NCBI GenBank assembly: GCA_018806915.1
Contig: JAGKQI010000085.1
Span: 806,001 to 870,000, forward strand
DNA from: Phytophthora colocasiae
Taxonomy: Eukaryota > Oomycota > Peronosporomycetes > Peronosporales > Peronosporaceae
Reading direction: 5' to 3'
DNA length: 64,000 nucleotides
Shown: piece by piece, positions 1 to 7,565 of the stretch
How the letters are laid out: each line of letters begins with the position of its first letter
Numbering within the stretch: the first letter of the stretch is position 1
Notes under the pieces: model-generated
The model's database searches: none
Told to the model about the DNA's origin: nothing
The model's input: the letters and a program-made list of their open reading frames with translations, nothing else
Translations under genes and position numbers: made by a program

Positions 1-784
1 CCGCTGGTGGTCAGAGTCCTCATCGTGTTGATGAGACTCACATGCGACCGTTGGTGCGGTGCGCATTGGCTGTTGAGCAGCCTGAAAGAGCTCTTGCTGC
101 TCATCGAGATCGTTAGTGATCTCTTGGGGCTCGCGGATGAGCCCCTACTCCTCATCGGCGTCGTCATCGTCGACGTCGTCGGGGCCGAAGATCTCTTCGA
201 GCTCCCTTATCCTTGTGATGTGTTGACAAGGAGACTGTGAAGCATGACGCTTCTTGGAGTTGGTGCTGGACACCTTCTCCTCTGCCAGAATGGCCCGGGC
301 GCGTTCGCGCCCTTCAGCAAATGTCAGATGTCTGACAGGTGGTGGCGTAGTGTCGCCACCACGGCCGCTGGTGTTGTCGGGAAGACTTGGACGCGGTGTA
401 CTTGTCTCCATGGTACTCCTCCGTGGTCGGAGCACCTGCCGCAGGCTTGCCCTCAGCGTCATCGTTGTCGCTCTCGTCGCCCGAGTAGCTGACAAGAGTC
501 GCTTCGTGTTGGGAAGGACTCCAGGAACCGGGACTATTGTCCCTATACTCGAACCGAGGATTCGGTCGAGTATCAGGCGATAGGGACGGAGACCTACTGC
601 GCCTTTGGCTAGGGCTAGCCGTCGCAGCAGTGCTGCTGGGCGAGCTAAGAGCCCTGGAGGCCACATTGGTGGCCTCATGAAGTGCCGAAGCCTTGCCGCG
701 AGGCTTGGCTGGCTTGGAAGTTGGCTTTGCAGCCTTCTTCCGTGAAGACGCTTGCGCGTCTGGGTTTGCACCTTTTGCAGACAT
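1..784 (-). pseudogene. Gag-like N-terminal ORF of an unidentified retroelement, broken, runs off the left edge
   Basis: Read on the minus strand, a basic, Ser/Ala/Pro-rich N-terminus starts at the ATG at 784 (MSAKGANPDAQASS). It is followed by an acidic stretch (SYSGDESDNDD) and then, in a second frame, by PPPVRHLTFAEGRERARAIL and an acidic tail (DDVDDDDADEE). The coding-like sequence changes frame around 400-420, so one indel is likely. An in-frame TAG lies at 145-147, after which the same frame stays open to the window edge (REPQEITNDLDEQQELF). I recognise no domain. Composition resembles the low-complexity N-termini of oomycete Gypsy gag proteins, so a decayed gag start is inferred. It could also be a broken host gene. 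Confidence 0.4.
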
Positions 785-1500
785 GTTGCTGGGCTTCCAA
801 GGAAGCCTGGTACGCGTTGGCAGTGCGCCCTGTGCTCTGTGAGAGCAGAAGCCGCAGCGATAAGAGCTGGCGGCAGGTCGATCGATTTCGACATTGAAGA
901 GAGAAATGTGAAAGGGATTTTCTCTCTTCTCTGATTGGACGAGAGTCGAATCTAAGTGGGGAGGATGTTCTCGGAAATTTTTTTTTCCGAGCTAAGGGGT
1001 AGATCCCAGTCGCCTGCTATTCCTCTACTTTCTTGTCCCTGTGAAATTCGTTTTGACTCTTTGGTCGGGTGGGCTGTCTGGAACGACTGCTATATATTAT
1101 GTTTTATATAATTTTATAAATTCGGATGGATGTTGCTCCTGTCGTCTACCAGCAACATCAAATGGTAATTTAAAAACAAAGTTGAAATTTATTCGACCAA
1201 TCATAACAAAATAAAACATGTTTTCGCTTGTGATGTTGCGCGAATGTCGCCAATAGGATATTGTCGTGATTGCAACGAAACTTCCTTCCGGTCGCGTACC
1301 TTTACACCGCAACGGGACTATGATCGAGGTAAGCGGTGAGTGATGGGATCACAAGGTCATCAAGAGTGTACCTGGTTGAGAAGCAGACCTTTAGATCGTT
1401 GAGAACCAGATCTTTGATGGATTGATAGCGACAGGATGAGCGCCGCGCTCCGTTAGACCTTAGGCATTCTGATAAAAGCAAGTTTCGGCTGAAGTCGACC
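785..1500. other. Non-coding stretch upstream of two diverging units
   Basis: No convincing gene is seen. Positions 970-991 hold an inverted repeat with arms CTCGGAAA and TTTCCGAG around a T run. Positions 1085-1130 and 1160-1215 are A/T-rich. The stretch probably contains the promoter of the minus-strand gag-like ORF and the leader of the plus-strand RPA-like unit, but no TATA or initiator element can be assigned with confidence. Confidence 0.4.
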
Positions 1501-1815
1501 ATGACCAAGCGTGTTTTTCGTGGCACCTCCACTGCCGCTATGGAGCCAGATGTCGCTGTGGAATCAGCGCAGAGGAAGACTGGTGAAGCCAAAGAGGGGG
1601 TCTCCACGGATATGGAAGCAGTGCGGGTGGCGACTGGTGAAACCAAAGAGGGAATTTCCACGGGCGGTGTAGCGTTGCATGCAGTTGTGAAAACAACAAA
1701 AAGGGTGCGAAAGGTGGTGGTACCAGGGGAAGCGGAAATGCGAAAGCGTCCGCGTGATATTGACTCTAACAGCAATACTGGGCGTGGTAACAAATGTCAA
1801 GCTCTGGGACATTAA
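1501..1815 (+). CDS. Small repeat-containing ORF upstream of, and in frame with, the RPA-like gene
   Basis: This 104-codon ORF contains two imperfect copies of an approximately 20-residue unit (KTGEAKEGVSTDMEAVRVA then ATGETKEGISTGGVAL), followed by a basic region (KTTKRVRKVVV, MRKRPRD). It ends at a TAA at 1813-1815, 15 nt before the ATG of the RPA-like ORF in the same frame. It may therefore be a flexible basic N-terminus of that protein cut off by one stop codon, or a separate small protein. No known domain is recognised. I tested for a spliced intron across the stop using the GTAACA donor at 1787, but the obvious acceptors do not restore a frame. Confidence 0.35.
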   Translation: MTKRVFRGTSTAAMEPDVAVESAQRKTGEAKEGVSTDMEAVRVATGETKEGISTGGVALHAVVKTTKRVRKVVVPGEAEMRKRPRDIDSNSNTGRGNKCQALGH

Positions 1816-1830
1816 CACGACCAATCTGGC

Positions 1831-2643
1831 ATGAATGGAGGAGTTGCAACCGAAACGCAACAACTCACAAGTGCTGTAAAGCCGTACTACTATGTGAAAG
1901 ATTTGTTACCTAAAGCTGGGACAGCGTGTGGGTTTGTTGGACGGGTCTTCTCAAAAGGCCCCGTTGGCAAATACACGCATTGGCGTGGCAAGAGCGGTTC
2001 ACTCTTTACAATGTGGGTAACCGGTAAGGACTCGCAGTTGGTCAAAGCTACAGTGTTTGATGGGGGTGTGGGGAAGTTTTACGAGGTGGCGAATCCTGGT
2101 GCGGTTTGCTTGTTTTCGGGAGGGCGGATAAAGCGAGTGAATAGAGATTTTTCTCCCCATGGCGCTGCGGTTGAATTGTCGTTCGGTGATGATGCTTATA
2201 TCGTCGAGATGGGGCAGGATACTATAGACTTTCCTGAACCAGGCTTTACAATGATGGCCATTGGGTTACTGGGCGGCTTATCTACCGGCTCGGTTGTGAC
2301 GATTATTGGTATAGTCACCGATGTTGGCCCACTCAAGAGTATCATGACAAAATCTGGGAAAGCAACTGACAGGCGCCAGTTCGTGTTGGTGGATGACTCC
2401 GACACAGAACTGTTGTGTACTGCGTGGGGGAAGGTAGCTCGAGACATCGAGCCGAATATTGCGGGGACTGTGTTGCTCATGCAGGATGCAAAAATATCGG
2501 ACTACATGGGAACGAGGTCTTTGAATATCGGAGTTGGCGTTTCATTGCATTACGGCCCAGCTCTTGCGCGGTCGCACGAGCTAAGGAACTGGTGCCAAGG
2601 TATTTCGGCGGGACACCAGTACTCCAAGCTCGACACAAGATAA
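1831..2643 (+). CDS. RPA1-like single-stranded DNA-binding protein (two OB folds), Helitron-associated type
   Basis: This 270-residue protein has two consecutive OB-fold-like segments typical of the DNA-binding domains A and B of replication protein A large subunit. The first spans about residues 10-115 (YYYVKDLLPKAG, GRVFSKGPVGKYTHWRGKSG, FTMWVTGKDSQLVKATVF, KFYEVANPGAVCLFSGG). The second spans about 125-235 (STGSVVTIIGIVTDVGPL, RQFVLVDDSDTELLCTAWG, LLMQDAKISDYMGTRSL). The N-terminal protein-interaction domain and the zinc-finger DBD-C of cellular RPA1 are absent. RPA-like proteins are known passengers of Helitrons, where they are thought to bind the single strand made during rolling-circle transposition. 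The Rep-helicase lies 2.2 kb downstream on the same strand, supporting that reading. A relic of a host RPA paralogue is the alternative. Confidence 0.75.
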   Translation: MNGGVATETQQLTSAVKPYYYVKDLLPKAGTACGFVGRVFSKGPVGKYTHWRGKSGSLFTMWVTGKDSQLVKATVFDGGVGKFYEVANPGAVCLFSGGRIKRVNRDFSPHGAAVELSFGDDAYIVEMGQDTIDFPEPGFTMMAIGLLGGLSTGSVVTIIGIVTDVGPLKSIMTKSGKATDRRQFVLVDDSDTELLCTAWGKVARDIEPNIAGTVLLMQDAKISDYMGTRSLNIGVGVSLHYGPALARSHELRNWCQGISAGHQYSKLDTR

Positions 2644-3223
2644 ATTGGGTCTAGTCGCTGCGGCGGGATTGCTTTCTCTTGGTTCCTATACTAGTGACAC
2701 ATACTATCGAGATAGGAACTTTTATAAAATACATTTTTCCTTTTATCCCTATTGTATGTGAACGCTCCGGTTTGTGAAGTTAATTAACTTGGATAATCAG
2801 TTCGCCGGTGATAGTCGAAACTCCGTTCGAGTTCGATAGAAGGTCCTTCATACGGTGGTGAAGCTGGATGAAATTAGGAAAGTGATCAACAAATAACGAC
2901 GTTGCGTGAAGTCTTTTTTTTAAGCTGGTGATCGATCACCTAAGCACTTTGTTGGCACTGGCAACACATCAGAGGTCGCAAACAGTTACCCGAGACCGCT
3001 TTCTAACCGTGTACCCGCGACCGCGGGTATCCACGGATATCCGAACGGATGCTCGAAAATACTTTGGGCGGTTGCAGACATCCGAAATAAATCAACGGAC
3101 AGGCACAGACATCCGAATACTTTGGGAGTTTTCTATTGGCATTCGAGAACCTCCCCCTGCCGTCTTTTACTCGTGGGTTTCACTCCTTTCGCTGCTGCCG
3201 TGCCTCGCTGCTGTCGTACGGTC
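2644..3223. other. Spacer with an inverted repeat and a cluster of short repeats
   Basis: No gene is seen. An 8-bp inverted repeat (GTTCCTAT at 2682-2689 and ATAGGAAC at 2712-2719) encloses the palindrome ACTAGT and could be a hairpin at the end of the RPA transcription unit or a transposon end. From about 3000 the sequence is a patchwork of short repeats around the motif GGATATCCGAA (see the repeat entries). Confidence 0.45.
3035..3118 (+). repeat. Left cluster of TCCGAA motifs
   Basis: Three related motifs occur within 84 bp: GGATATCCGAAC (3035-3046), AGACATCCGAAA (3076-3087) and AGACATCCGAAT (3107-3118), spaced about 31-41 bp. A matching cluster in the same orientation lies at 3790-3872, with the BED-finger ORF between them. 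They look like subterminal repeats of a short non-autonomous DNA transposon. Confidence 0.5.
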
Positions 3224-3595
3224 ATGGACTCCTTCGTAATGCGGACACATCGTTCATCACGAACTGATGACGGCACAAGCACTACAAATTCCAATCTGTC
3301 CGACGAGTCGTCGTTGGCTTATCAATCTCAGCAACTGCACTCCATTCGTGCTCTCATATCATTGACCGCGATTAAAGAGGCGATCACACGTGAGTTGACG
3401 TCGCAAAATAAAAAGCCCGTGTTGTCGTTGCTGGCAGATTCCTCTAGCACTAGGTCTAAGTGTTGGGATTTCTTTTCCTATGTTGTGGAGAAGAATTCAG
3501 GGGCTCGGTTTGTGGCTATAGAGACGACTTTCGTTGCGTGTAGAGGATGCTATCGAGTGTTTGCTTTTAGAGTAAGAAGGGAACTGCAACTTTAA
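3224..3595 (+). CDS. BED-type zinc-finger-like protein fragment, possibly hAT-derived
   Basis: The ORF opens at 3122, but the ATG at 3224 is the better start because the first 34 residues overlap repeat DNA. The resulting 123-residue product has a Ser/Thr-rich front and then SSTRSKCWDFFSYVVEKNSG followed by FVAIETTFVACRGCYRVFAF. A W-x-F-F segment followed by C-x2-C is the layout of the front half of a BED zinc finger as found at the N-terminus of hAT transposases, but the distal histidines and the RNase H-like catalytic domain are missing. It sits between the two TCCGAA repeat clusters. I infer a remnant of a small DNA transposon. Function as a protein is doubtful. Confidence 0.35.
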   Translation: MDSFVMRTHRSSRTDDGTSTTNSNLSDESSLAYQSQQLHSIRALISLTAIKEAITRELTSQNKKPVLSLLADSSSTRSKCWDFFSYVVEKNSGARFVAIETTFVACRGCYRVFAFRVRRELQL

Positions 3596-3789
3596 ATAAA
3601 CATGCAGAAACTTGCTCGAAGAATCATGCCAATGCAAGCACCGGAACGATGAAGACCTTTATGGGTTTGACCAAGGCATCTACACCGGCACGTTCAAACA
3701 AGTGACAGACTAATAAAAATATAATGCTGAATGAGCTATACTGCGCGGTTTAAACTACAATCATCCGTATTTTTTTTTCGGTCGGTTGC

Positions 3790-3872
3790 GGATATCCGAA
3801 CGAGAATCTCGGGCAGTCATGGACGTCCGAAAGTCTGCTGAGAATTGTACAGACGGACACGGACGTCCGAAA
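3790..3872 (+). repeat. Right cluster of TCCGAA motifs, overlapping the 3' end of the SET gene
   Basis: GGATATCCGAAC (3790-3801), GGACGTCCGAAA (3821-3832) and GGACGTCCGAAA (3861-3872) repeat the motifs seen at 3035-3118 in the same orientation. The SET-domain ORF on the minus strand runs into this cluster, so its last roughly 20 codons are repeat-derived. Confidence 0.5.
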
Positions 3873-4599
3873 TTTCCAGCTTGCGACCTCTGCAACACAT
3901 GCAGTTTTCGATCCGAAACTCATCTCCGTAGTCGAAGGAAATCTCCTCTCCGCAGTTTATTTGACGCACAGCAATTATTCCAATGCGGTAGCAACCTGCC
4001 ACTTCCCACATTTCCGCAATACAGTTCGGATCGCAGCTATGATTAAAAAAGCGGGATTCGTTTCCGACTCTCCGGGTGTCAATATACTTCCCTGCTGCAT
4101 ATTTAATCGTGTACATGTGTCCTTTGGTTTCAGCGCGCTTCAGATGTTCTTCGTTGGTGATAATTTCACCCACATACTCCTTAACTATGACGCTTTCTGC
4201 GATCGTTTCCAACGCAAATGCGCCTCGACCTTTTCCTTCGGTGTCACGAACCTCAAGCTTAACTGGTGCAACACGATATGCTAGCCATGGTCGATTGCTG
4301 CATGTCCCATCAAGGTTACACGTGATCGAAGAACACTCGATTTGATCGTTCCGGTTCACACAGTCGCTTCCGCAATTATTTTCACAACCGCACATCTCGC
4401 CGCTGTCTTGTCGGCGAACAAGATCGCCTATACATCCACTGACAGCGATATACGTATATTCGCTGTCTAGGATAGCTTTGGGGGGAGGACACACAAAATT
4501 GTCCAGAGTTATTTGCGTATAATACTTCTTCTTCCTTTGACGCGGTATTGCTCGTCGCGAGCTCCTCTTGGGTCGGCTGTCACGCTTAGTCGGTGCCAT
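3817..4599 (-). CDS. SET-domain histone-lysine methyltransferase (AWS-SET type) inside a Helitron-like unit
   Basis: The protein has 260 residues. A basic N-terminus (KRSSRR, RQRKKK) is followed by a cysteine-rich AWS/pre-SET segment at about 70-102 (CGCENNCGSDC, then NR, then C-x4-C-x5-C) and a SET domain at about 114-227. The SET domain shows GRGAFA, YVGEI, the cofactor/catalytic motif NHSCDPN (186-192) and GEEISFDYG. The domain order is that of SET2/ASH1-class enzymes that methylate histone lysines using S-adenosylmethionine. The post-SET cysteine cluster is incomplete (CMCC at 233-236 only), and the C-terminal tail runs into transposon-like repeats, so zinc-dependent completion of the active site may be impaired. 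The gene is divergent from the Rep-helicase (229 bp apart) and lies between it and the RPA-like gene. Capture by the Helitron is inferred. Confidence 0.85.
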   Translation of the reverse strand: MAPTKRDSRPKRSSRRAIPRQRKKKYYTQITLDNFVCPPPKAILDSEYTYIAVSGCIGDLVRRQDSGEMCGCENNCGSDCVNRNDQIECSSITCNLDGTCSNRPWLAYRVAPVKLEVRDTEGKGRGAFALETIAESVIVKEYVGEIITNEEHLKRAETKGHMYTIKYAAGKYIDTRRVGNESRFFNHSCDPNCIAEMWEVAGCYRIGIIAVRQINCGEEISFDYGDEFRIENCMCCRGRKLEISDVRVRLYNSQQTFGRP

Positions 4600-4828
4600 A
4601 ACGATTTTACTTTGCCGGTCTTAATAAAGAGTCAATCTTCACCTTTTGCAGTGACAGATAGAGAAGAGAGACACGAAAATCGCGCCAAATCCGGGGGGGG
4701 CGACTGATTGTAGTCTTTATCAATCGATCCTCGCCAAGCATCATGGGGTAGTCAACCTTTGTAGGCGATGGGCGTTTGGAGACTAGTAGATGCCTTTTCC
4801 GCTTCGCTCGCGTATGCCATAGGGCCAA
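4600..4828. promoter_or_regulatory. Divergent intergenic region between SET gene and Helitron Rep
   Basis: This 229-bp gap separates the start codons of the SET gene (minus) and the Rep N-terminal ORF (plus), so it should carry both promoters. A TTTGGCGCGATT motif on the minus strand (about 4678-4690) resembles an E2F/DP site. It is followed by a G8 run. The role of these motifs is inference. Confidence 0.35.
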
Positions 4829-5083
4829 ATGCGAGATAAGCAGAAGGCCGTTGCCGCGAAAAGGGCTGCTCGCGCAAGAGATAAATCCATTAATGAGCGA
4901 GAGCGGAAGCGACGGCGTAGAAATACTCGGCGTTCGACGTCCGATAAAAGCAAGGTGTCGGTCAGCCTCTCACCCGCCAACCCCGAGTTGGTTGAAGCGC
5001 TTAACGCCAAGTGCGCGGAGCATCTTTCGAATAAGTATCTCTCGGTGAATTGCTGTTGTGTATGCGATTGCCTACACCAGTGA
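4829..5083 (+). CDS. Helitron Rep, basic N-terminal segment (separated by a frameshift)
   Basis: This 84-codon ORF encodes a strongly basic segment (KAVAAKRAARARDKS, RERKRRRRNTRRS) and a cysteine cluster (CCCVCDC). Such an Arg/Lys-rich head is common at the start of oomycete Helitron proteins and could act in nuclear import or DNA contact. It ends at 5083 while overlapping, in another frame, the start of the long Rep ORF at 5050. A one-base indel between about 5050 and 5080 would join them. A 21-nt GT-AG stretch in the overlap is too short to be an intron. Confidence 0.55.
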   Translation: MRDKQKAVAAKRAARARDKSINERERKRRRRNTRRSTSDKSKVSVSLSPANPELVEALNAKCAEHLSNKYLSVNCCCVCDCLHQ

Positions 5084-7365
5084 AAAATGTTGAAAAAAAG
5101 CATCTCGCGCGATGTAAAGTGCTGGTGGCGACAATAAAAACCCGCTTGAAGTGCCCTGGACACCTCCCGCCTAATCTTCGTGCGCAATACGATGTTTCTG
5201 ATATCAGCGAGTGTTTGTCGGGGGTTTTATTGTCTAGACGGGGCATAATTTGCTCCGCGCCGCAAGTATATCTTCAAGTTTGTAAGCCTTGCTTGGGCTC
5301 GCTGTCAAAGAAAAATGTAAGATCTCCCCCTAAATTTGCAATTGCAAATGGTTTATGGATTGGTGAATTACCAGCGCGTTTTAATGATTCCTCGATGACT
5401 GAGCACGCTATGGTAAATCTATCACAACCCACGCGATTCATGTCGATTGTTCAAGGAGGGAGACACTCCTCTATTCGCTCTCATGCTTATTTTTTTCGGT
5501 CCGATCCAGCGCCTCCAACGGCTCAACTGCCGAATGAGGTGGTGTCAAGCGGAGTTATTGGTGTCACTATGGTGGGTTGCATGACTGCAATGCAAAAGGC
5601 CAAGACTCTGCGGCGCTATTCCGTTCGAGTCGATCGTATTTCAGAGCAACTCGATTGGTATAAATCAAACAACGTTCTGTATCGAAGCATATCTGTGCTC
5701 GAACATTCTCGTATCGACGAGTTGATTTGCCAGACTCGAGTTGTCCTCGACACTACTCGTGACGATGAAAGCGGCGTTGATGAGCAAACCGGTACTACCG
5801 CATCTGTATCTGCAACACACCTGGAGAATGAACTAGACGAATCGCTTTGGCGCCACAGCGAGCCCCGACCAGCCCATATTAACGCCATAAACGAAGTCGA
5901 CGAAGAATTTACTCAATCGGTTACCGCGTTAGTGACCGACTTTGCGAATGAAGATGATGTGCAACTTCAGCGTCGTGTTCTTGAAAACAACGATATAATT
6001 GTTCGTCGTTCGTCAGGCATTCTATCTGATTTCGACACCGCGTTCTGGACCAACTCATTTTGCGAGCTATTTCCTTTTGGTAGAGGAGGTCTTGATGAGG
6101 CTCGTACTACGCGGATAAGTTTGGAGGAATTTGTTCGCTACTGCTTGCGCTTGGCATCGCGCCGTTTTGCGCAGCACCCTTCATTCATTTTGGTCGCGTT
6201 TGATGTGATTGCAAGACACCAAGTCATCCAGGCGGTTTATCTGCGCGCTAAAGTATCGCCTTCTATAATGAGAAGTATTACCGGCGTCGACCGAGACGAG
6301 TTGTTACAGCATGTAAGCCATCTCGAAGCACGACGAACGGCCATTTTGGAGAAAGCACGAATACCCGACCCGCCCACAGTATCACAACCGGTTTCAAGCT
6401 TAATGTCGGTGATTAGCACGGGTCTCCGAGCGTTTTTCGGATCGAACGAGGAGCGCGGGCAAGCGCGAAGTAAAGTTATGTCGATGCAGCTGCGCTTTGG
6501 GCAACCGGCTATATTCCTAACAATTTCTCCAAGTAGCAGCCTATCCTACCGCGTTGCAAATCTTGCGGGTAGCATGGTTGATGATTTGTTGGATGAAACA
6601 ACAGTGACACTGCAAGATTGTTTAGCGTACACAAACGCAAGACTTGGCGAAATAGCGACAAGCAACCCCGCCGCCTGCGCCAGTTATTTCAACTGCGTGA
6701 TGGAAGTACTTGTCGAAGTTATACTAAATTGGGATGTGGAGAAGCAATGCTCAAAGCCTGGACAAGGTCTTTTTGGTATCACTGAAGCATTCTTTTCGTC
6801 AAAGGAGGCTCAGGGCTCGACTGGAAATTTACATGCCCACATGCTCATATGGGTGCGCGGAGCAGCAAAGACGGTTGATGAGTACTATGCTTCCTGTTGT
6901 TCAAATCTTGTGAAACAAAACCTCGTTCAGTACGTTGAGTCGATCGCTTCTTCATCTTTCTCGATCAAACCAGCGGCGTGCCCAAAATGCGGCCAAACCT
7001 CTCTTGCCGCTTCGTCTTTCCCCGCGGAAGCATATCAGAAGCCTCGAAAGAACAGCAATCGGCCGGTTACGTCAACATGCTCGCACTTTTCCTTCTCGTT
7101 TGGAGCAGATGATTTAATTCGGATGGAACTTAATCGTGTTGCTACCTTGCACCAAATTGAACAGCATGATTGGGATGACCAGGCGGTTCGGCATTTTTTA
7201 GCCGTGCCGTGCTCGTATCCACTGCCGAGGTCTACTCGTTTTGACTTAGTTGCTTGTCGGGCTCTAATTGAGTACCAAGTTCATCATTGGTATCACTGCC
7301 GTTCATGCTTTAAACGTACCCGGCGCACCCCTGATGGAAAGGCTTGCAGAATTTTTTTTTTCTAA
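5050..7365 (+). CDS. Helitron Rep endonuclease domain (Helitron_like_N), first exon up to a T10 frameshift
   Basis: This 771-codon ORF carries the N-terminal domain of a Helitron transposase. The HUH metal-binding motif appears as GNLHAHMLIW, with the HAH codons at 6832-6840 (residue about 595). A cysteine-rich finger (AACPKCG then TCSHF) follows at about 638-680, and VHHWYHCRSCFKR shortly before the end. The ORF stops at a TAA (7363-7365) immediately after a run of ten T (7352-7361). Read in the neighbouring frame, the sequence continues as FFFSKQTQTET and onward to the rest of Rep, so a single-base slip in the T run separates the HUH half from the tyrosine half. Such proteins nick and rejoin one strand for rolling-circle transposition. 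Confidence 0.85.
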   Translation: MLLCMRLPTPVKNVEKKHLARCKVLVATIKTRLKCPGHLPPNLRAQYDVSDISECLSGVLLSRRGIICSAPQVYLQVCKPCLGSLSKKNVRSPPKFAIANGLWIGELPARFNDSSMTEHAMVNLSQPTRFMSIVQGGRHSSIRSHAYFFRSDPAPPTAQLPNEVVSSGVIGVTMVGCMTAMQKAKTLRRYSVRVDRISEQLDWYKSNNVLYRSISVLEHSRIDELICQTRVVLDTTRDDESGVDEQTGTTASVSATHLENELDESLWRHSEPRPAHINAINEVDEEFTQSVTALVTDFANEDDVQLQRRVLENNDIIVRRSSGILSDFDTAFWTNSFCELFPFGRGGLDEARTTRISLEEFVRYCLRLASRRFAQHPSFILVAFDVIARHQVIQAVYLRAKVSPSIMRSITGVDRDELLQHVSHLEARRTAILEKARIPDPPTVSQPVSSLMSVISTGLRAFFGSNEERGQARSKVMSMQLRFGQPAIFLTISPSSSLSYRVANLAGSMVDDLLDETTVTLQDCLAYTNARLGEIATSNPAACASYFNCVMEVLVEVILNWDVEKQCSKPGQGLFGITEAFFSSKEAQGSTGNLHAHMLIWVRGAAKTVDEYYASCCSNLVKQNLVQYVESIASSSFSIKPAACPKCGQTSLAASSFPAEAYQKPRKNSNRPVTSTCSHFSFSFGADDLIRMELNRVATLHQIEQHDWDDQAVRHFLAVPCSYPLPRSTRFDLVACRALIEYQVHHWYHCRSCFKRTRRTPDGKACRIFFF

Positions 7366-7511
7366 GCAGACTCAAACAGAAACGGAGTGGCGAGACGATA
7401 AAGTGGAGCTACGTCGTGATGTTGGCAGTGAATATTTGAACACATATATACCCCTGCTAAGCGCGGTCTTCAAGTGCAATCATGATGTCAAGTTCTTGGC
7501 GGCTTCAGAAG
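7352..7511 (+). CDS. Helitron Rep, exon segment between the T10 slip and the intron
   Basis: In the frame that starts in the T10 run, the protein continues through WRDDKVELRRDVGSEYLN, YIPLLSAVFKCNHDVKFLAA and SEG, where the exon ends at the donor site at 7512. The segment LLSAVFKCNHDVKFL matches the conserved Helitron block (aLRCNHDIkf) that precedes the catalytic tyrosines. Without splicing, the frame ends at 7546. Confidence 0.7.
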
Positions 7512-7565
7512 GTAAAAAAAATTGGGGTATTGGTCCTGCGCACTAACACCTTCTTAACTTTGCAG
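7512..7565 (+). other. Spliceosomal intron, 54 nt, within the Helitron Rep gene
   Basis: The donor is G|GTAAAA at 7512, the probable branch site is CACTAAC about 25 nt before the acceptor, and the acceptor is TTTGCAG at 7565. Removal joins SEG to GPEKAYYMMKYTTKG in one frame by completing a glycine codon. Size and sites are typical of oomycete introns. The intron lies 14 nt before the first catalytic tyrosine codon. Confidence 0.85.

Noticed and set aside
7314..7349. Second intron near the Rep frame break
   Set aside because: GTACCC to GCAG gives only about 33 nt, shorter than any expected intron, and splicing would remove conserved residues. The T10 slip explains the break better.
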